NCBI RefSeq assembly: GCF_040436345.1
Contig: NC_133220.1
Span: forward strand, 9,376,664 to 9,440,663
Reading direction: 5' to 3'
Length of the DNA: 64,000 nt
Origin: Pagrus major
Lineage: Eukaryota; Chordata; Actinopteri; Spariformes; Sparidae
Notes under the pieces: model-generated
Seen by the model: the letters and a program-made list of their open reading frames with translations, nothing else
Told to the model about the DNA's origin: nothing
Database searches by the model: none
Position numbers and translations under genes: made by a program
Shown: positions 24,995 to 36,703 of the stretch, piece by piece
Layout of the letters: the number at the start of each line of letters is the position of its first letter
How positions within the stretch are numbered: position 1 is the stretch's first letter

Positions 24995-25215
24995 ATTAAT
25001 ATGTTTTGCGTTTGTTAAATCCGTAGAGTAACCAAAATGTAAAAACTACGACATAATGTTTCCAGTTTCCAGTATTTATGCTAAGCTAAGCTAACCAGCT
25101 GCTGTCTGTAGCTTCATAATATCTGTAAAGACATGAGAGTGGTGTAAATCTTCTCATCTAACTCTCTGCAAGAAAGTGAACGAGCGTAGTTCCCCAAATG
25201 TCAAAGTATTCTATC
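24995..25215. repeat. Degenerate copy of the GCTAA-type MITE
   Basis: Contains TATGCTAAGCTAAGCTAACC, ATCTTCTCATCTAACTCTC and an end CCAAATGTCAAAGTATTC, in the same order as the right part of the element at 3,657-4,535. Confidence 0.6.
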
Positions 25216-26149
25216 GGTAACTAGATAATATTCCCCACAGCGATTGATATAAACAGGATATTAATTAAAATGGATGAATAAATACACTCTACTACATGTA
25301 AACAGCGAGGGAATGGCTGTATATTAAACGCTTGACACAACAGAAGAGGCCCACTGAGGAAACTGAAACTAATAACCAAGTTTAAAGTCCTGCAACTTGT
25401 ATGTTATCAATTTCTAAATGATAACTTAATCACAGAGAGCAGATAATAATCACACAACAACTTCGGCCTTCGTGCCTGACAAGCATGAGCACCATCCAAA
25501 AACACTAATAAACTCCTGGGAGAGTGGAGTTTGTTAGTAAGGAAGGAAGTACGAGACAAAAACAATGAGGCAGTTAAGCTTTTACATATTTTAAATTGGT
25601 AACATTCCTGCTTCAGTCACTCCCATTTTCGATAACTATACGTGTTTATTTTTATCCTACTGGGAATAAAGCTGCTCATTTCTGCTTCTTGTCATAAAGT
25701 GCATATGACTCATCGTATTTTTCAAAAACCATGTTTTGACTTCCTGGACAGCAGCATGGATCCGATGGTGGAGGCCAAAGGTAATAAAAAGTGAGGAGCT
25801 GCATTTAATATGAAGTTTGACACCCCCGAGCCAAGGTTTGGCCTATAAATATAACAATTTGGCTTGACTTGCCAGACGTGTGATTAAAAAACAAGTAGTC
25901 GTCTTCATAATATTTAATGTGAACATAATGTCCTCAGTGAACATCTATTTGGGCTACATCTTGTCCCAATTATCTCCATAAAGTAAGTAAGATAAGATAA
26001 AAGATTAAAGCACTTTTCAAAGAGCAGCAGATAACACAAGTCCCTAAACAGAGTAATCACCTTTTAACTGACAGATATAAAAAAAATAGCTGGATATAGT
26101 TATGCGGCTGGATATGTTGAACCTTAACATTTCTTTAGGATCAGTTGTG
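25216..26149. other. Intergenic, nothing recognised
   Basis: AT-rich single-copy-looking DNA without a supported exon or clear repeat end. Confidence 0.4.
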
Positions 26150-26850
26150 TGCTTAGGGTCTAGTTAGGTTTAGGCACATATACCATTTGGTTAGGGTTAG
26201 GAAAGGATCATGTTTTGGCTTAAAATACCTGTTTTGGTCGCCACAGACACAGCTGGAGCTGTCCAAGGTTTCCTTAAATATATCCAGTGGTGTCACACTT
26301 ACCAATATTGTAACGCAGTCTGGAACTGTGGTCACTGGCTTAACACATTTAAGCATTACACTATATAGCTGTCACCGCCCACATACTTCCATGCATACTT
26401 CACGCTGGCAATACAACCGCTAGAGGGCGCTACTCAGAGTCAACTCAGTCTCGCACAGACCGCCACTTTTCCTTTGCAGCTGTCCAATCTCCTCTCAGTT
26501 GTCCTGTAGTTACAGTTTGTCTCTGTGTCCGGGCGAAGTAACATCATACAGATGTTTAAAACGTCTCACCAACTCGCATGACCTTTCCTCATCCAGTCCC
26601 ACCATTTTTAAATCTCCTTCCTCTTGTCCTGTGGTCGTGTCTCACTTAAACAACTGGCTACGCTGCTACACTGCCCCTCATGACTACCGGATAAACTTTC
26701 AGAAAACATGCAGAAACACAGACAAAAGGGGTGTATGGACAAAAGGCTCTGTCCGTATCCGTATGTGTATTCAACGATGAGCATAAATGCGCCTTAACTC
26801 CACCAGCATCCCCTCCACCTCGTGATAAGGAAGTCAGGTCATGAAGTATA
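26150..26850 (+). repeat. MITE family Y copy, apparently interrupted
   Basis: The core GGTTAGGGTTAGGAAAGG, CCACAGACACAGCTGGAGC and TATCCAGTGGTGTCACAC lie at 26,160-26,340. The block that follows directly in the 22.6-kb copy (CTCCACCA...AGTCAGGTCATG type) reappears only near 26,800. This suggests about 450 bp of inserted DNA. Confidence 0.5.
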
Positions 26851-29800
26851 ACGTAATATCGCACAGCTCTACAGAGAGTCTTTCAGCTCACTGTTTTGAT
26901 TTTACACCCCACAACTTTTTTGTTTTGACGCAGTCTCACTGCTTTCATCAGCATTATTTCCAGACATGACCGTAGCAGACAGACTCAAGGTGTTTGTGTA
27001 CAGAGCAAAGCAAAGCAAAAAGTGTGTACATATTGGACCAAGTGGCCAAAAACAACAAGAGTGAAGATTTATGCTAATTTTGCTCCAGAGCTACGAGGCA
27101 ACTGTTTCAACAAAACAACTTTCAAGGGTGTTAAAATGTCAATGTTGTGTTAACAGCTTGTTTTGCTACGAAGAAAATCAATTAAACCAGGAACTCAAGG
27201 GGCCGTAGGTTCACGTTTAGACATGAAGAGGGGTTGATGAAGTGTCCTCAGAGAGAAACTCTGCTTGCTGACCCACTTGACGTTAAATACTCAAAGATAT
27301 TCTATTCAGGCTCAGGCTGATCATTGACTTCTCTCCGGCCTAAATGGTCCTCATTAGTCTTACCTGTCTGACTGATTGCCCTTTCCCGTGACTTGGAGAC
27401 TATTTTTCCCTGCTTGGCTCAACAGAAAACCTTTTGGACAAACAGTAAATGTTGTCAAGCGTGAACAAACATTGTCCTGGTTGAATTATGAAGTCAATTA
27501 GCTTTAATTGTTCGACCACCGATACAAAAACAATGAGCGGTTATAGAGTGAGGTGAGAATCTGTAACTTTCACCCAAACACTTCTTCAACAATCCATCAG
27601 AGCATGAAAATGCTGAGGTAGGAATATGTCTGCACCTCACTACGCTCATTTCTTTTTTCTCTCCCTGCTGCACATCACACCCCACCACCCACACACTTCC
27701 GCTCCTCCCATCTTTCATGGCAGCCTGTTGGCCTGATTTCAAAACACCTGATTGGGTAAACCCTTAGCCGTCTGAAGTGAAGGTTATTTATTAACAATGC
27801 AATCTCAGCGTCATATCCCACTCCCACCTGTCTGCAGGGACTGTATGATGCATACAGTGCAACTAAAGATGACTAATACTGACTATTAAGCATAATGCTG
27901 GCATTATTCTCACAATCTCTCCCACTGAGGTCACTGGTGACTGGACCCGGTCCTGTTATATTGGGTGAGAGGTGGGGTAACAGACAATCATTTGCACGCC
28001 CAATACACATGTATTTGGACTGTGGGTGGAAAGGCCACGAAGGCCGTCTGCATCATCTGCAATGTAGGTCTCCTTGAACTGGCAACACTGTATGTTGAAA
28101 CTCTATTTCTTTATGTTGCAAATGTACGTTTCTTTAGGTCCAATCCCCCATTTTATCCTGTGACAATGCTGTCCTTGGTAGCTGGCTCGGCAGCCTCCCA
28201 TCCCCTCCGCCTCCCAATATTATAATTATGAATAATAAAAAGAACTTCCCTCCATACTTACATACTTATGCTTGCCTCCATAGACAAGATTTTTTTCCTT
28301 GGATGGTGAGGGAATGTCAGTGCATTCTGGTTGTTGTAGGTTTTTTACCTATTGAGGAAAAGGCAATACCACAGCCCTTGTTCACTGATCATGTAGCACA
28401 AATTTGGAAAATAAATGTGTCTTTGTACAGCTCAGTTTTATGAAAAGCTGATCTTTAAGGCTCATATCACGTCAGTGTTGACAAAACAAACTGACAACAG
28501 ACAAGCATTTTGCTTTAAGGTATCATTATCCAGTTATGTAATGGCTTTAAAATATGAATACCATCGTTGCCACTGGGCAGGAAATCTCCCAGGAAAATCA
28601 ATGAATGAAGACTGACTGGTGCTCCATTCAGGCTGGCTCCATTATAGAATAAATGAGTGAAGAAATTCACGTTCTGTCCTCTGTTGTTGTGGATGATAGC
28701 TACCACGGTAATACCTGTTGGCAGGATACATTTATTGTGTATAATCAAGAACAGAGAAAATGGCTCCGTCCTTTTCTTTGTTGGCTAGAATCACCTCTTT
28801 AATCGCAACTCCTGACTACTTGATTACTAATCCGATAATAGACACAGAAAATTAGATTTTTTTTCCATTTCTATCCAACAGAAATTAAGTTAATGGAGTT
28901 TGATGACGACAACACTGCTGGGATGCAACGTGCCATGTCTGTGCTGCTGACGGATCCTTCATTCTCTGCGTAAAGAATTGCGTTTAATAAGCTCATTAAG
29001 AACTTCAGAGATGTGTTGCTGGTCTGCAACACCCTTACACTGCTGTGTGTGTGGGTTCACGCTCGGTGCCATTCATAAGCGAAGTCAATTGATTTCTTTG
29101 CGGCCTCGTGCTGTCCTTGACAGCCATGTTGATTAGACAGTCGGGCCATTACTGGAAGGTCACAAAGCAGCGGATGTGCCTATATGTGTGTATGTTTTTC
29201 ACCTGAAAGGCAAACTCATCCTTGAGAGAAATGCATCTATAGGTATTCATTAATTTAATTTGCAGTATGCAGCATGCCATATCCTTTCTTAATCTCATGA
29301 TACAACTCACACCCACATCCTGAAGGCTTCTACAAGCATTGTAGGAGTTATGCACATATCTCACATTTGTTCACAGTAATTAATTTAGATCTGGTCGGGC
29401 TCGAGGGCTACATAAATAAACTGAACATAATTTTTTCTGCAGCAGACACAGAAACAGTGTACGCCAGCATTCAGTAAATACCATCTGATTCTTCCACACT
29501 GCTCGCTAACGAGGGCTCGGCAGGCAACCCACATGGGATGAAAAAACATTTGCGTGTAGATTTAATGGTTTGTTTTAGCCTAGTGAGATGCAGATGGGTG
29601 TGTTGCTCATGAGACTGTAAGACTGTCAAGGCAATACAAATATTTGGCATAAAATTTAGCAGTAAATATGTCTACTTTTGTAATGTATTCTGTGCTCCTC
29701 GAAGGAACAATGAATACAAGTCGTTTCTTGCTTGAAAATGATCTTAAAACGAGTCCCATTTATCTCCCTAAAATGCTATTTCCAAGGTCAGGGGTTCCCA

Positions 29801-29937
29801 ACCATCGGGACGTGGGCCATTAGGGCCAGAAAACCCTGTAGGAACTAAGGGAACGGATTTAATTGCCATATTGTGTTTTGTTATTTATTTTTCTGGAAAT
29901 GCAAACTTTTTTACTACGTATCACGAGGCAAAATATC
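26851..29937. other. Intergenic, nothing recognised
   Basis: No frame with family similarity or convincing splice pattern. Only short simple-sequence patches. Confidence 0.4.
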
Positions 29938-30200
29938 ACTTAAAGGTGCAATATGTGAGAATAATATTATAAATATTATATATATTTTTTTGACGTTTGA
30001 TGTCTCTGTATGGTATAACATGCTTAACCAGCTAGCCCCGGCCCGTCCAGGTCCAAAGCTCCTGTGCTAGCCGTGTAAACACCAATACTCCACTGGTCCC
30101 CGAGCTCCCTGTCCATATCGCTAGCTGCACGGCTAACTGAGCTTACAAGCTAATGGCAGCTACGGTTAGCAGTAACTCCGTTGATATGCTCCCCCTTATT
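29938..30200 (+). repeat. Possible dispersed repeat starting AAAGGTGCAATATGTGAGAA
   Basis: The opening and the CTAGCCCCGGCCCGTCCAG and CTAACTGAGCTTACAAGC blocks resemble a repeat often met in percomorph DNA. Its boundaries are not visible here and no second copy was found in the window. Confidence 0.35.
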
Positions 30201-30691
30201 TGTTTTAAGTATGAATTTGACAGGTGGCTAATTTGTGTCTAATAAGTGTAATGAGCCATTTCTGACTAGAAATAAGACAAATTCACTGTGTAAAAACAGT
30301 ATATTTATAAATAAAAACATAGGATTTTCTTCTAAATACAATACGATCGTGATCCAGACAGACATTAAACAAAGTTCAATCATTTGCATCGACGTGAGTA
30401 ACAGGACTTTCTCACAATGGGCTGGTGTGGGCTTTCTCGTCATCAATGGCGCAACTGGGTAACTGTTTAACACAAAACAAGAGGTGTGATCAATTCTGCA
30501 AGACAGAGAAGCCAAGGGAGCCAGGGATCCATAAAAAATAATCAGACAGGTGATGAGGTCAAAGATGGATTTATGAATTCCCTTTTACTACCCTGTAAAA
30601 CCTCGTCACTACTCATTAACCCGTGAGAAAAACTTTGCTCCCATTCGCAGCACCTGTGGTCACGTGACCGCCGAGCTGCGGGGCAGAATGG

Positions 30692-30698
30692 TTTAAAA
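30692..30698 (+). promoter_or_regulatory. TATA-like box of the first guanylin-family gene
   Basis: TTTAAAA about 108 bases before the ATG, with a CACGTG E-box at 30,661-30,666. Both fit the compact promoters of gut peptide genes. Confidence 0.45.
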
Positions 30699-30799
30699 GG
30701 AGGCGTGTGGACAGAGGGAAGGCATACACTGAGCTAAGCACCTGCTGAGCACATCCACAGCAACCAGACAAAGACGCTGCAAGACAAACGACTGTCACC

Positions 30800-31352
30800 A
30801 TGAAGGCCACTCTCATCACCATCGCTGTCCTCGTCCTGGCTCTCGGCTGGACCTCTGAGGCCGTGCAGGTTGAGGTGAGTGCAGCATTGATGTCTTCATG
30901 ATGAGAAGAAGGAGTTTATATATACAAACCTGCATTATTTTTGAATCTTTAAATCCAACATCTGCCTTTTCTTTCCAGGAGAATGGATTGACTTTCTCAC
31001 TGGAAGCCGTCAAGAGGCTCCAGGAGCTCACGGAGAGCCACCTTGCGACTGGACAACAGAATCCCCGTCTCAGGGCGAGCACCGTGTCCTCCTGCGCCGA
31101 CCCCATGCTCCCACAGGAGTTCCTGCCCCTCTGCAAGCTGAGAGGAGCATCTGCATCCCTCGCCAGACTAGGTAAGACCATTTATGACCAGCCAGTCTCT
31201 GTGCCGGAAGTGAAAATACCAGGTCATGCAGACCGAAGCACAGGTGATTCAGCAGTGTAGCTGACGTCTTTCTGTGTCATGTGTTTGTTTCAGCTATGGT
31301 TCCCTTGGACGTCTGTGAGATCTGCGCCTTTGCTGCCTGCACCGGCTGCTAA
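30800..31352 (+). CDS. guca2a: Preproguanylin (guanylin-family peptide precursor), three exons, complete
   Basis: Exons 30800-30874, 30979-31171 and 31294-31352 join to a 108-residue precursor, the usual family size; all introns are GT-AG. Residues 1 to about 22 form a signal peptide (MKATLITIAVLVLALGWTSE). The pro-region includes LTFSLEAVKRLQEL and the cysteine pair in CADPMLPQEFLPLC that folds the prohormone. The C-terminal peptide DVCEICAFAACTGC has the four cysteines in CxxCxxxxCxxC spacing and stops right after the last one. That ending is typical of guanylin, whereas uroguanylin and renoguanylin add a Leu. Known role of the family: secreted agonists of membrane guanylate cyclase C that raise cGMP and drive epithelial chloride and water secretion. 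Orthology to guca2a rather than renoguanylin is inferred, because the CAFAAC core also resembles fish renoguanylin. Confidence 0.93.
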
Positions 31353-31741
31353 ACGGACCCAGCACGCCAGAAAACATCTCGCCTAGCTTAAAACTTGTGA
31401 TTTCTTTCCTCCCCCTCAAAGCTATTTCAGGGAATTTCTAAAATGTTTTCCTGCAACTATTCGACGATATGTTCCCTGACTCTGGTCAGTGAGCACTTAT
31501 AAGTTTTAAGTCACTGTTAGACCAAAAAAAGGCAGCGATATGAGAAAAATCAGACAAACTGAGGTATGTTTTTATTTGCAAACTGTTACTTTTTACTTAT
31601 TTTTCTGCCGACAGCTCTTTATCATACATTTTGGTATTTTTAAATTTAGATAGTTTGTTACATTTCTATCTTGCCAAGCTTTGTATACGTATTTAAAAGA
31701 AAAGTTTTGTGCCATTTTTCTTTTTTATTAACATTGTTTTG

Positions 31742-31747
31742 AATAAA
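31742..31747 (+). terminator. Poly(A) signal of the first guanylin-family gene
   Basis: AATAAA about 390 bases after the stop, followed by a TGTGTTTCCTTTGTGG GU-rich stretch in the expected downstream position. Confidence 0.7.
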
Positions 31748-31759
31748 AAGCCTTCATTG

Positions 31760-34700
31760 ATAGATCATGTGTTTCCTTTGTGGTCTTTGATGTGTATTTT
31801 TGCAGATTATTCCCAGTTGTGGAAAAAGTATTGTTGTTTAAAGCTGCCTTGAATTATATTTGACCAGTAGGGGGCAGAAAATATTAATGATGGGCACCAG
31901 GCTACCAGTAAATCTCTGGCTTATTTTTTTAGCACCATTCACACATCCAGCAGACACAGAGCAACATCGGCATTCATTTGGAGTCGTGTCTCTGTAAATG
32001 TATATTTACTGGACTTTTAGCTCTGTTTTGGTCTCCTCCAGGAGAAAGTTATCGAGGTCTTCAGTTACTAGATGCTCAACTTTCTTCATGAGGCTGTTGC
32101 TAACTTCTCCTTCCTGTGGTTTGTTGGTGGACAGGCGAAGCTTATGGTTGGTTGATGTGAGAGGAAACTTTGCGCTCCAAAAAAAATCAAAACAATGAGC
32201 TAAAAGTAGGTAAAAAGATGCAAAGAGCTGCACAGTCGGGTGTCAGTCCTCTATATTATCAGTATTATGAGCCACACTGTTATGTGTTAATTGATATAAT
32301 GTACAAATGTGCACACTTTCAGATTCTAGTAGGTTTAAAACTTAAATTATTTGGTTTTGAAACTGAACTTTATTCTACAAAGAAACAACAGCTTTCAGAC
32401 ATTTGTTAGATTATTCAAATATTAACACATACTGTAACTGTGCTGTGTTATTTTGCATCACTGATTACTTAACTGTCTTTAGTCTTAACTCACCTGAGAA
32501 CATTTATGGTTCACGTCCTGTCTGGTGTCCGCTGGCTGCATCTGTAAGAGTAGCTGTTCTTACCTCTGAGTAGCTGCCTCTTCACCTTCTGTTTTTATTC
32601 TGCTCAAGCCGCCTCCGCCTTCATTTCAGCTTCAAATATACGTACAGTATATGTACCATGGTTCGTGTTGTGAATAATTTTTTTTATGCATCTTATCTGA
32701 CTCAGCGAAACTACCTCATTATGCAGATATACTGTCAGTGCAGGGTACCAGGGGACTTTATGCATCGCTGCTCCAACACCTATAATACACAGCCTTGATG
32801 CCTGAGGGCAGATAATTAATGTAATGAAGAGTGCATACAGTATATCTGAGGTGATAAGAACACACAACAGTCAGTGTGGAGAGTACATGGTGTTCTGTAT
32901 ATATGTACAGCAATGCCGAGCAGGCAGATTCTGGTACTTTGTTTTTTTTTTTCTTGTTGCCTTACAGGGAAAATAAAATCGCTACCTTTCACTGTCTTCT
33001 TTTTGTTGTGTTTACAAACATTTACATTTATAGACTATGAATAACTGTGTTTAAATTTGACTAGTTTAAGGCAAAAAAAAAGGTAAAAGACTATATTTAT
33101 CATTATGTACTAAGTGTTGATTGCACAATATAATGGCAATAGAATAAGGACACCATCAGTGTTCAGATTGGTTCCCTATAAACTGCTTTCACGATGCAAC
33201 TTTGTCTGCCACCGGGCACGAAATCTGCTGAGAACATAAAGGCTGATTCGAGATCCAGTCAGGCTGGCAGGAGCGTTGGGTACTAAACTCTGTACTTTCA
33301 AGGGTACCGACCAAATGACATTGGTACAACACAGAGTACCGATTCACGTTGAATCAGTCTGTGCCAAATTTTTTAGAGTAACTTCATAGAGACAAAAAGA
33401 GAGAGAGCGAGACATCACCCCTGCAACAAGTTTCATTGAGTCAGGACAACACCGCGCCAAGGCAACACATCTAATCTGAGGAAACACCTGGTGGTCAAAC
33501 ATAAAATCTAAAAGGTATCCAAGTTGAGTAAAGTGCACAGAGTTAAAACTGTTTCTCCAGCTGCTTCCAGGTCTTTTAACAGCTGCCTCCTTTTTATTTG
33601 GTGACTTGGTGACAACTGAAATAACATTTTTGTCATTACAGAGTGAGTCCTGAAAAAAAGGTAGCATTGAGCACCGGTACCAAATTCTAGGTACTGTTAC
33701 AACAACAACACCGTTTGGACACTAGGCCTTTTGTCTCTTTTGACTTTAAATTGAAATATAGAAAATAAAATAGAAGAATATGATACAAAAGTGACTTGGT
33801 ATTTCTCTCTTCTCTTCAAAAAAATGTCTTCTTGTGTAACAAAAGCAGTTTCCCTCAGCTGGAAAAAGAGGATTGTTGAAGCTGTTTTCCTCTCAGTTCT
33901 GGATTATGAGGTTTTCTCACAATATATAGCTCATTCTTGCTGCTCATGAGAAGTTTCATATAGGAACTGCCTTTGCAGCAGTCTCAACGAATAATCTGCA
34001 CCGTCACCCGAATGTCAAAACACTTCCTACCTCCTCTGATTTCTTTCACTGAGTCTGTACAATAGTCAATTTTCTGTTCAACTGCGTGACTCAGCCTGTT
34101 TCTGCCAAACTTTTAAAAGAGGCTTGTCGAAAAAAAAATCAGGTATGCTCAGTCGACTTATTATTAAAAGTGAAATAAATAAATAAAATTGACTAAAACA
34201 CATTAAAAACAAGAGACAACCTGAGGAGTCGACGCTGCACAAGCCATAGACTGCAGTGACTCACACTTCAACACCTACACTCCTGTCCTGCCTTTGTCGT
34301 TTGGTTGGTGACTGTTGTCATTGACCAGAATTCTTCCACAGCTTGTGAACTATTCAAAGAATTGCTTTGACATTTTCTAAGTCTTTCTCATTCAGTTACC
34401 AACTTGACATTTAACACAAAACAGGCCTCCTCCCCCTCCATCCTGTTTGTTTCATTCTTCTCATATTTTTGATTTAACAGCTTAGCATGTGTACAGTTCA
34501 TCTGTCTGAAGATGTCCTTCTGTGCATCTGGTCTTTTACCTTGTTTCAGCAGAAAGAATATCTCTTCTCCTCACGAGTCTAATTATAAATATCATATTTA
34601 ATGATATTGAACTGTGCTGAAACCCATTTCAGCTTGTAGGGGGATTAGTTTGCCCTTTTGTTAGCCAGAAGAATCGAGGATCTTTCCATTAACGATTGAG

Positions 34701-36600
34701 AATTAGATTTGTGTCCTTCACCTCCTTTAATTGTCTACTTTGGGACCAGGACTGGTCCAAGCAGTCCTCTCTTTCCAGTTTTCCAATATTTTCACCAGCT
34801 TGTTCAAATTTTAATGTGGTATCACTCACTGTCTGGCAGGGATTGAACAGACATTTCTTTTTCTTCTTTTTCCCCAAGACAAGCTCAGGTTAAAAGTTTC
34901 TACATGAACTTCAAACTTCACTGAGATCATGTTTTTAAAGTAGATTTCCATCCTGGACCTCCATATTCCAGCCAGTAAAGAGTTATGTAATGCTTATTTG
35001 GCGAAACACGTGGAAATCAATAGATAATCAAACAATACTCGTCTATTTACTTTATAGTTTTTCATTAACAGCCATTTGATGTGTGTGTGCGTCTGGGTGA
35101 TTTATATAAGTAGACAAGCTGGGTCTCCGATATACTGCACATTTCTAGGTTCATATATATATGGTGGTGGTGGCTGTTGTAAGTGTTTAAAATACAAAAG
35201 AACAAAGTTTGTCTCAAAGTTATAAAAAAGAAAGTGAAAGCTTTGTTATTCTGTTTTACTTCATCGGAGTGAAACCTGCCTAAAATTGGTCGATTTTGTG
35301 TGACTTTGATGTGACTTCTGAAATAATGTCTCACGCAGTCAGACACGATTAATTGTTAATGGGGAAGCTCCAAGCTGTGACTCACAATGGCTTCGTGGAT
35401 TTTACAGATTTTTAAAAAGTTGCTCCTTCTCACCAACTCCCAAGTTTTTGTGTGAATAACTGTTTTTTAACACACATCCCTGGTTGCCTGAGGGCCCTGA
35501 CAAAGTGTCGTAAGATCAATCTTGGTCGCCAGGGAGAGAAATTCCCCAGACTCCCTTATAAATCGCTCAATTTTGTGAGTTGTTAAATGAGGAGAATCTT
35601 TATAAAGTTTGTGAAACACTGTCTGCATAAATTCTCAATAATTTGGGCCTCTTTGTGAATTCGGCGTATGTTATACATTGAGTTCTGTCTTTTATTGTGT
35701 TAAAAACATTGTGCGATGTTTGTTTTCATAATAGAGCAGGTAAGTGTATATTCAGCATGTAATACTTTTCAGTCAATGATGTCTTGTCTCATACTCAGAA
35801 AAAGTGGACTCTGGATTTTATTTCAAGACCAGTCAGACTGTGTGGGACTTTCACCGGTCTGGTCTTGGTCACTGACCTTCTCACTTAACAGAAGAGAAAA
35901 CAACAATAGACCCATTGTGAAAGAAGCGTCCGTAAAACGGTGGATAAATTGTCGATTGACCCGGGTGTAAATGCCGAGTTTACACATTTCCATTGCACAC
36001 AAAAGCCGGATATTCGCAGGTTTGAGTGGGATTTTTGACCAGTGGAAAACGAGTATTAATCAACTTTTTATTTCACCGACTCACAAATTGTGTATTTTAA
36101 AATAAGGGAGTGAAAGTCTCTTTTTAATAGACTTAATTCCCAAGTGTTTCAGGTTTTCTTGTTCATGGGAAAAAAAACATTTTCTTTTTTAGGGTGTGTA
36201 TTTCTGAATGTGTCACCAAACAAGTCAAGGTAACATTTGCATGTGGAAAACATCATCATCTGCAGCCATGAAAAACAAGTGACCTATATGGATCAGCTCT
36301 GTACGTGTATTGCCGCTTCCTTATCAGACAGCTCGGTGATGTACATCTGTGGGAGAGAGACACAGGGTGAGATTTATTAGGTGCAACCCAGAGACAATAA
36401 TGAAATATGGTGCTGACGGGGGAAACAACAGAGAGAGCGGTTATAAACAAATTTATTGGTTATATATTAAAAAAAGAGGATCCTAACATTTCAAGTACGC
36501 AGTACGCATTTGGTTATCTTTGACCAGTCAGTACCTTTACCCTTACCTGTACTCCCGTCCTCACCCTGCCATTTGTCTTTGTTAATAAATTACTCACAAA
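31760..36600. other. Spacer between the two guanylin-family genes
   Basis: About 4.8 kb without a supported exon. It includes the degenerate repeat at about 33,262-33,710. Open frames here are short and lack family similarity. Confidence 0.45.
33262..33710. repeat. Degenerate repeat with GGTACC-containing ends
   Basis: The left part has GGGTACTAAACTCTGTAC, GGGTACCGACC and GAGTACCGATTC. The right part has CACCGGTACCAAATTC and TAGGTACTG in inverse order, suggesting an old inverted-repeat element of about 450 bp. Confidence 0.4.
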
Positions 36601-36614
36601 TCTGTCCAGACACC

Positions 36615-36621
36615 TTATAAG
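36615..36621 (+). promoter_or_regulatory. TATA box of the second guanylin-family gene
   Basis: TTATAAG 83 bases before the start codon, in a position similar to that of the first gene. Confidence 0.5.
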
Positions 36622-36703
36622 AGGCCGAGCAGGTATACAGAGGCCACAGAAGACAGAAACACCGAGACCAAACTGAGAAAAAGATCTTTGCATCGACTGA
36701 AAA

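Noticed and set aside
30898-31260. 120-residue open frame over the middle guanylin exon
   Set aside because: It reads through both introns; only 30979-31171 is exon.
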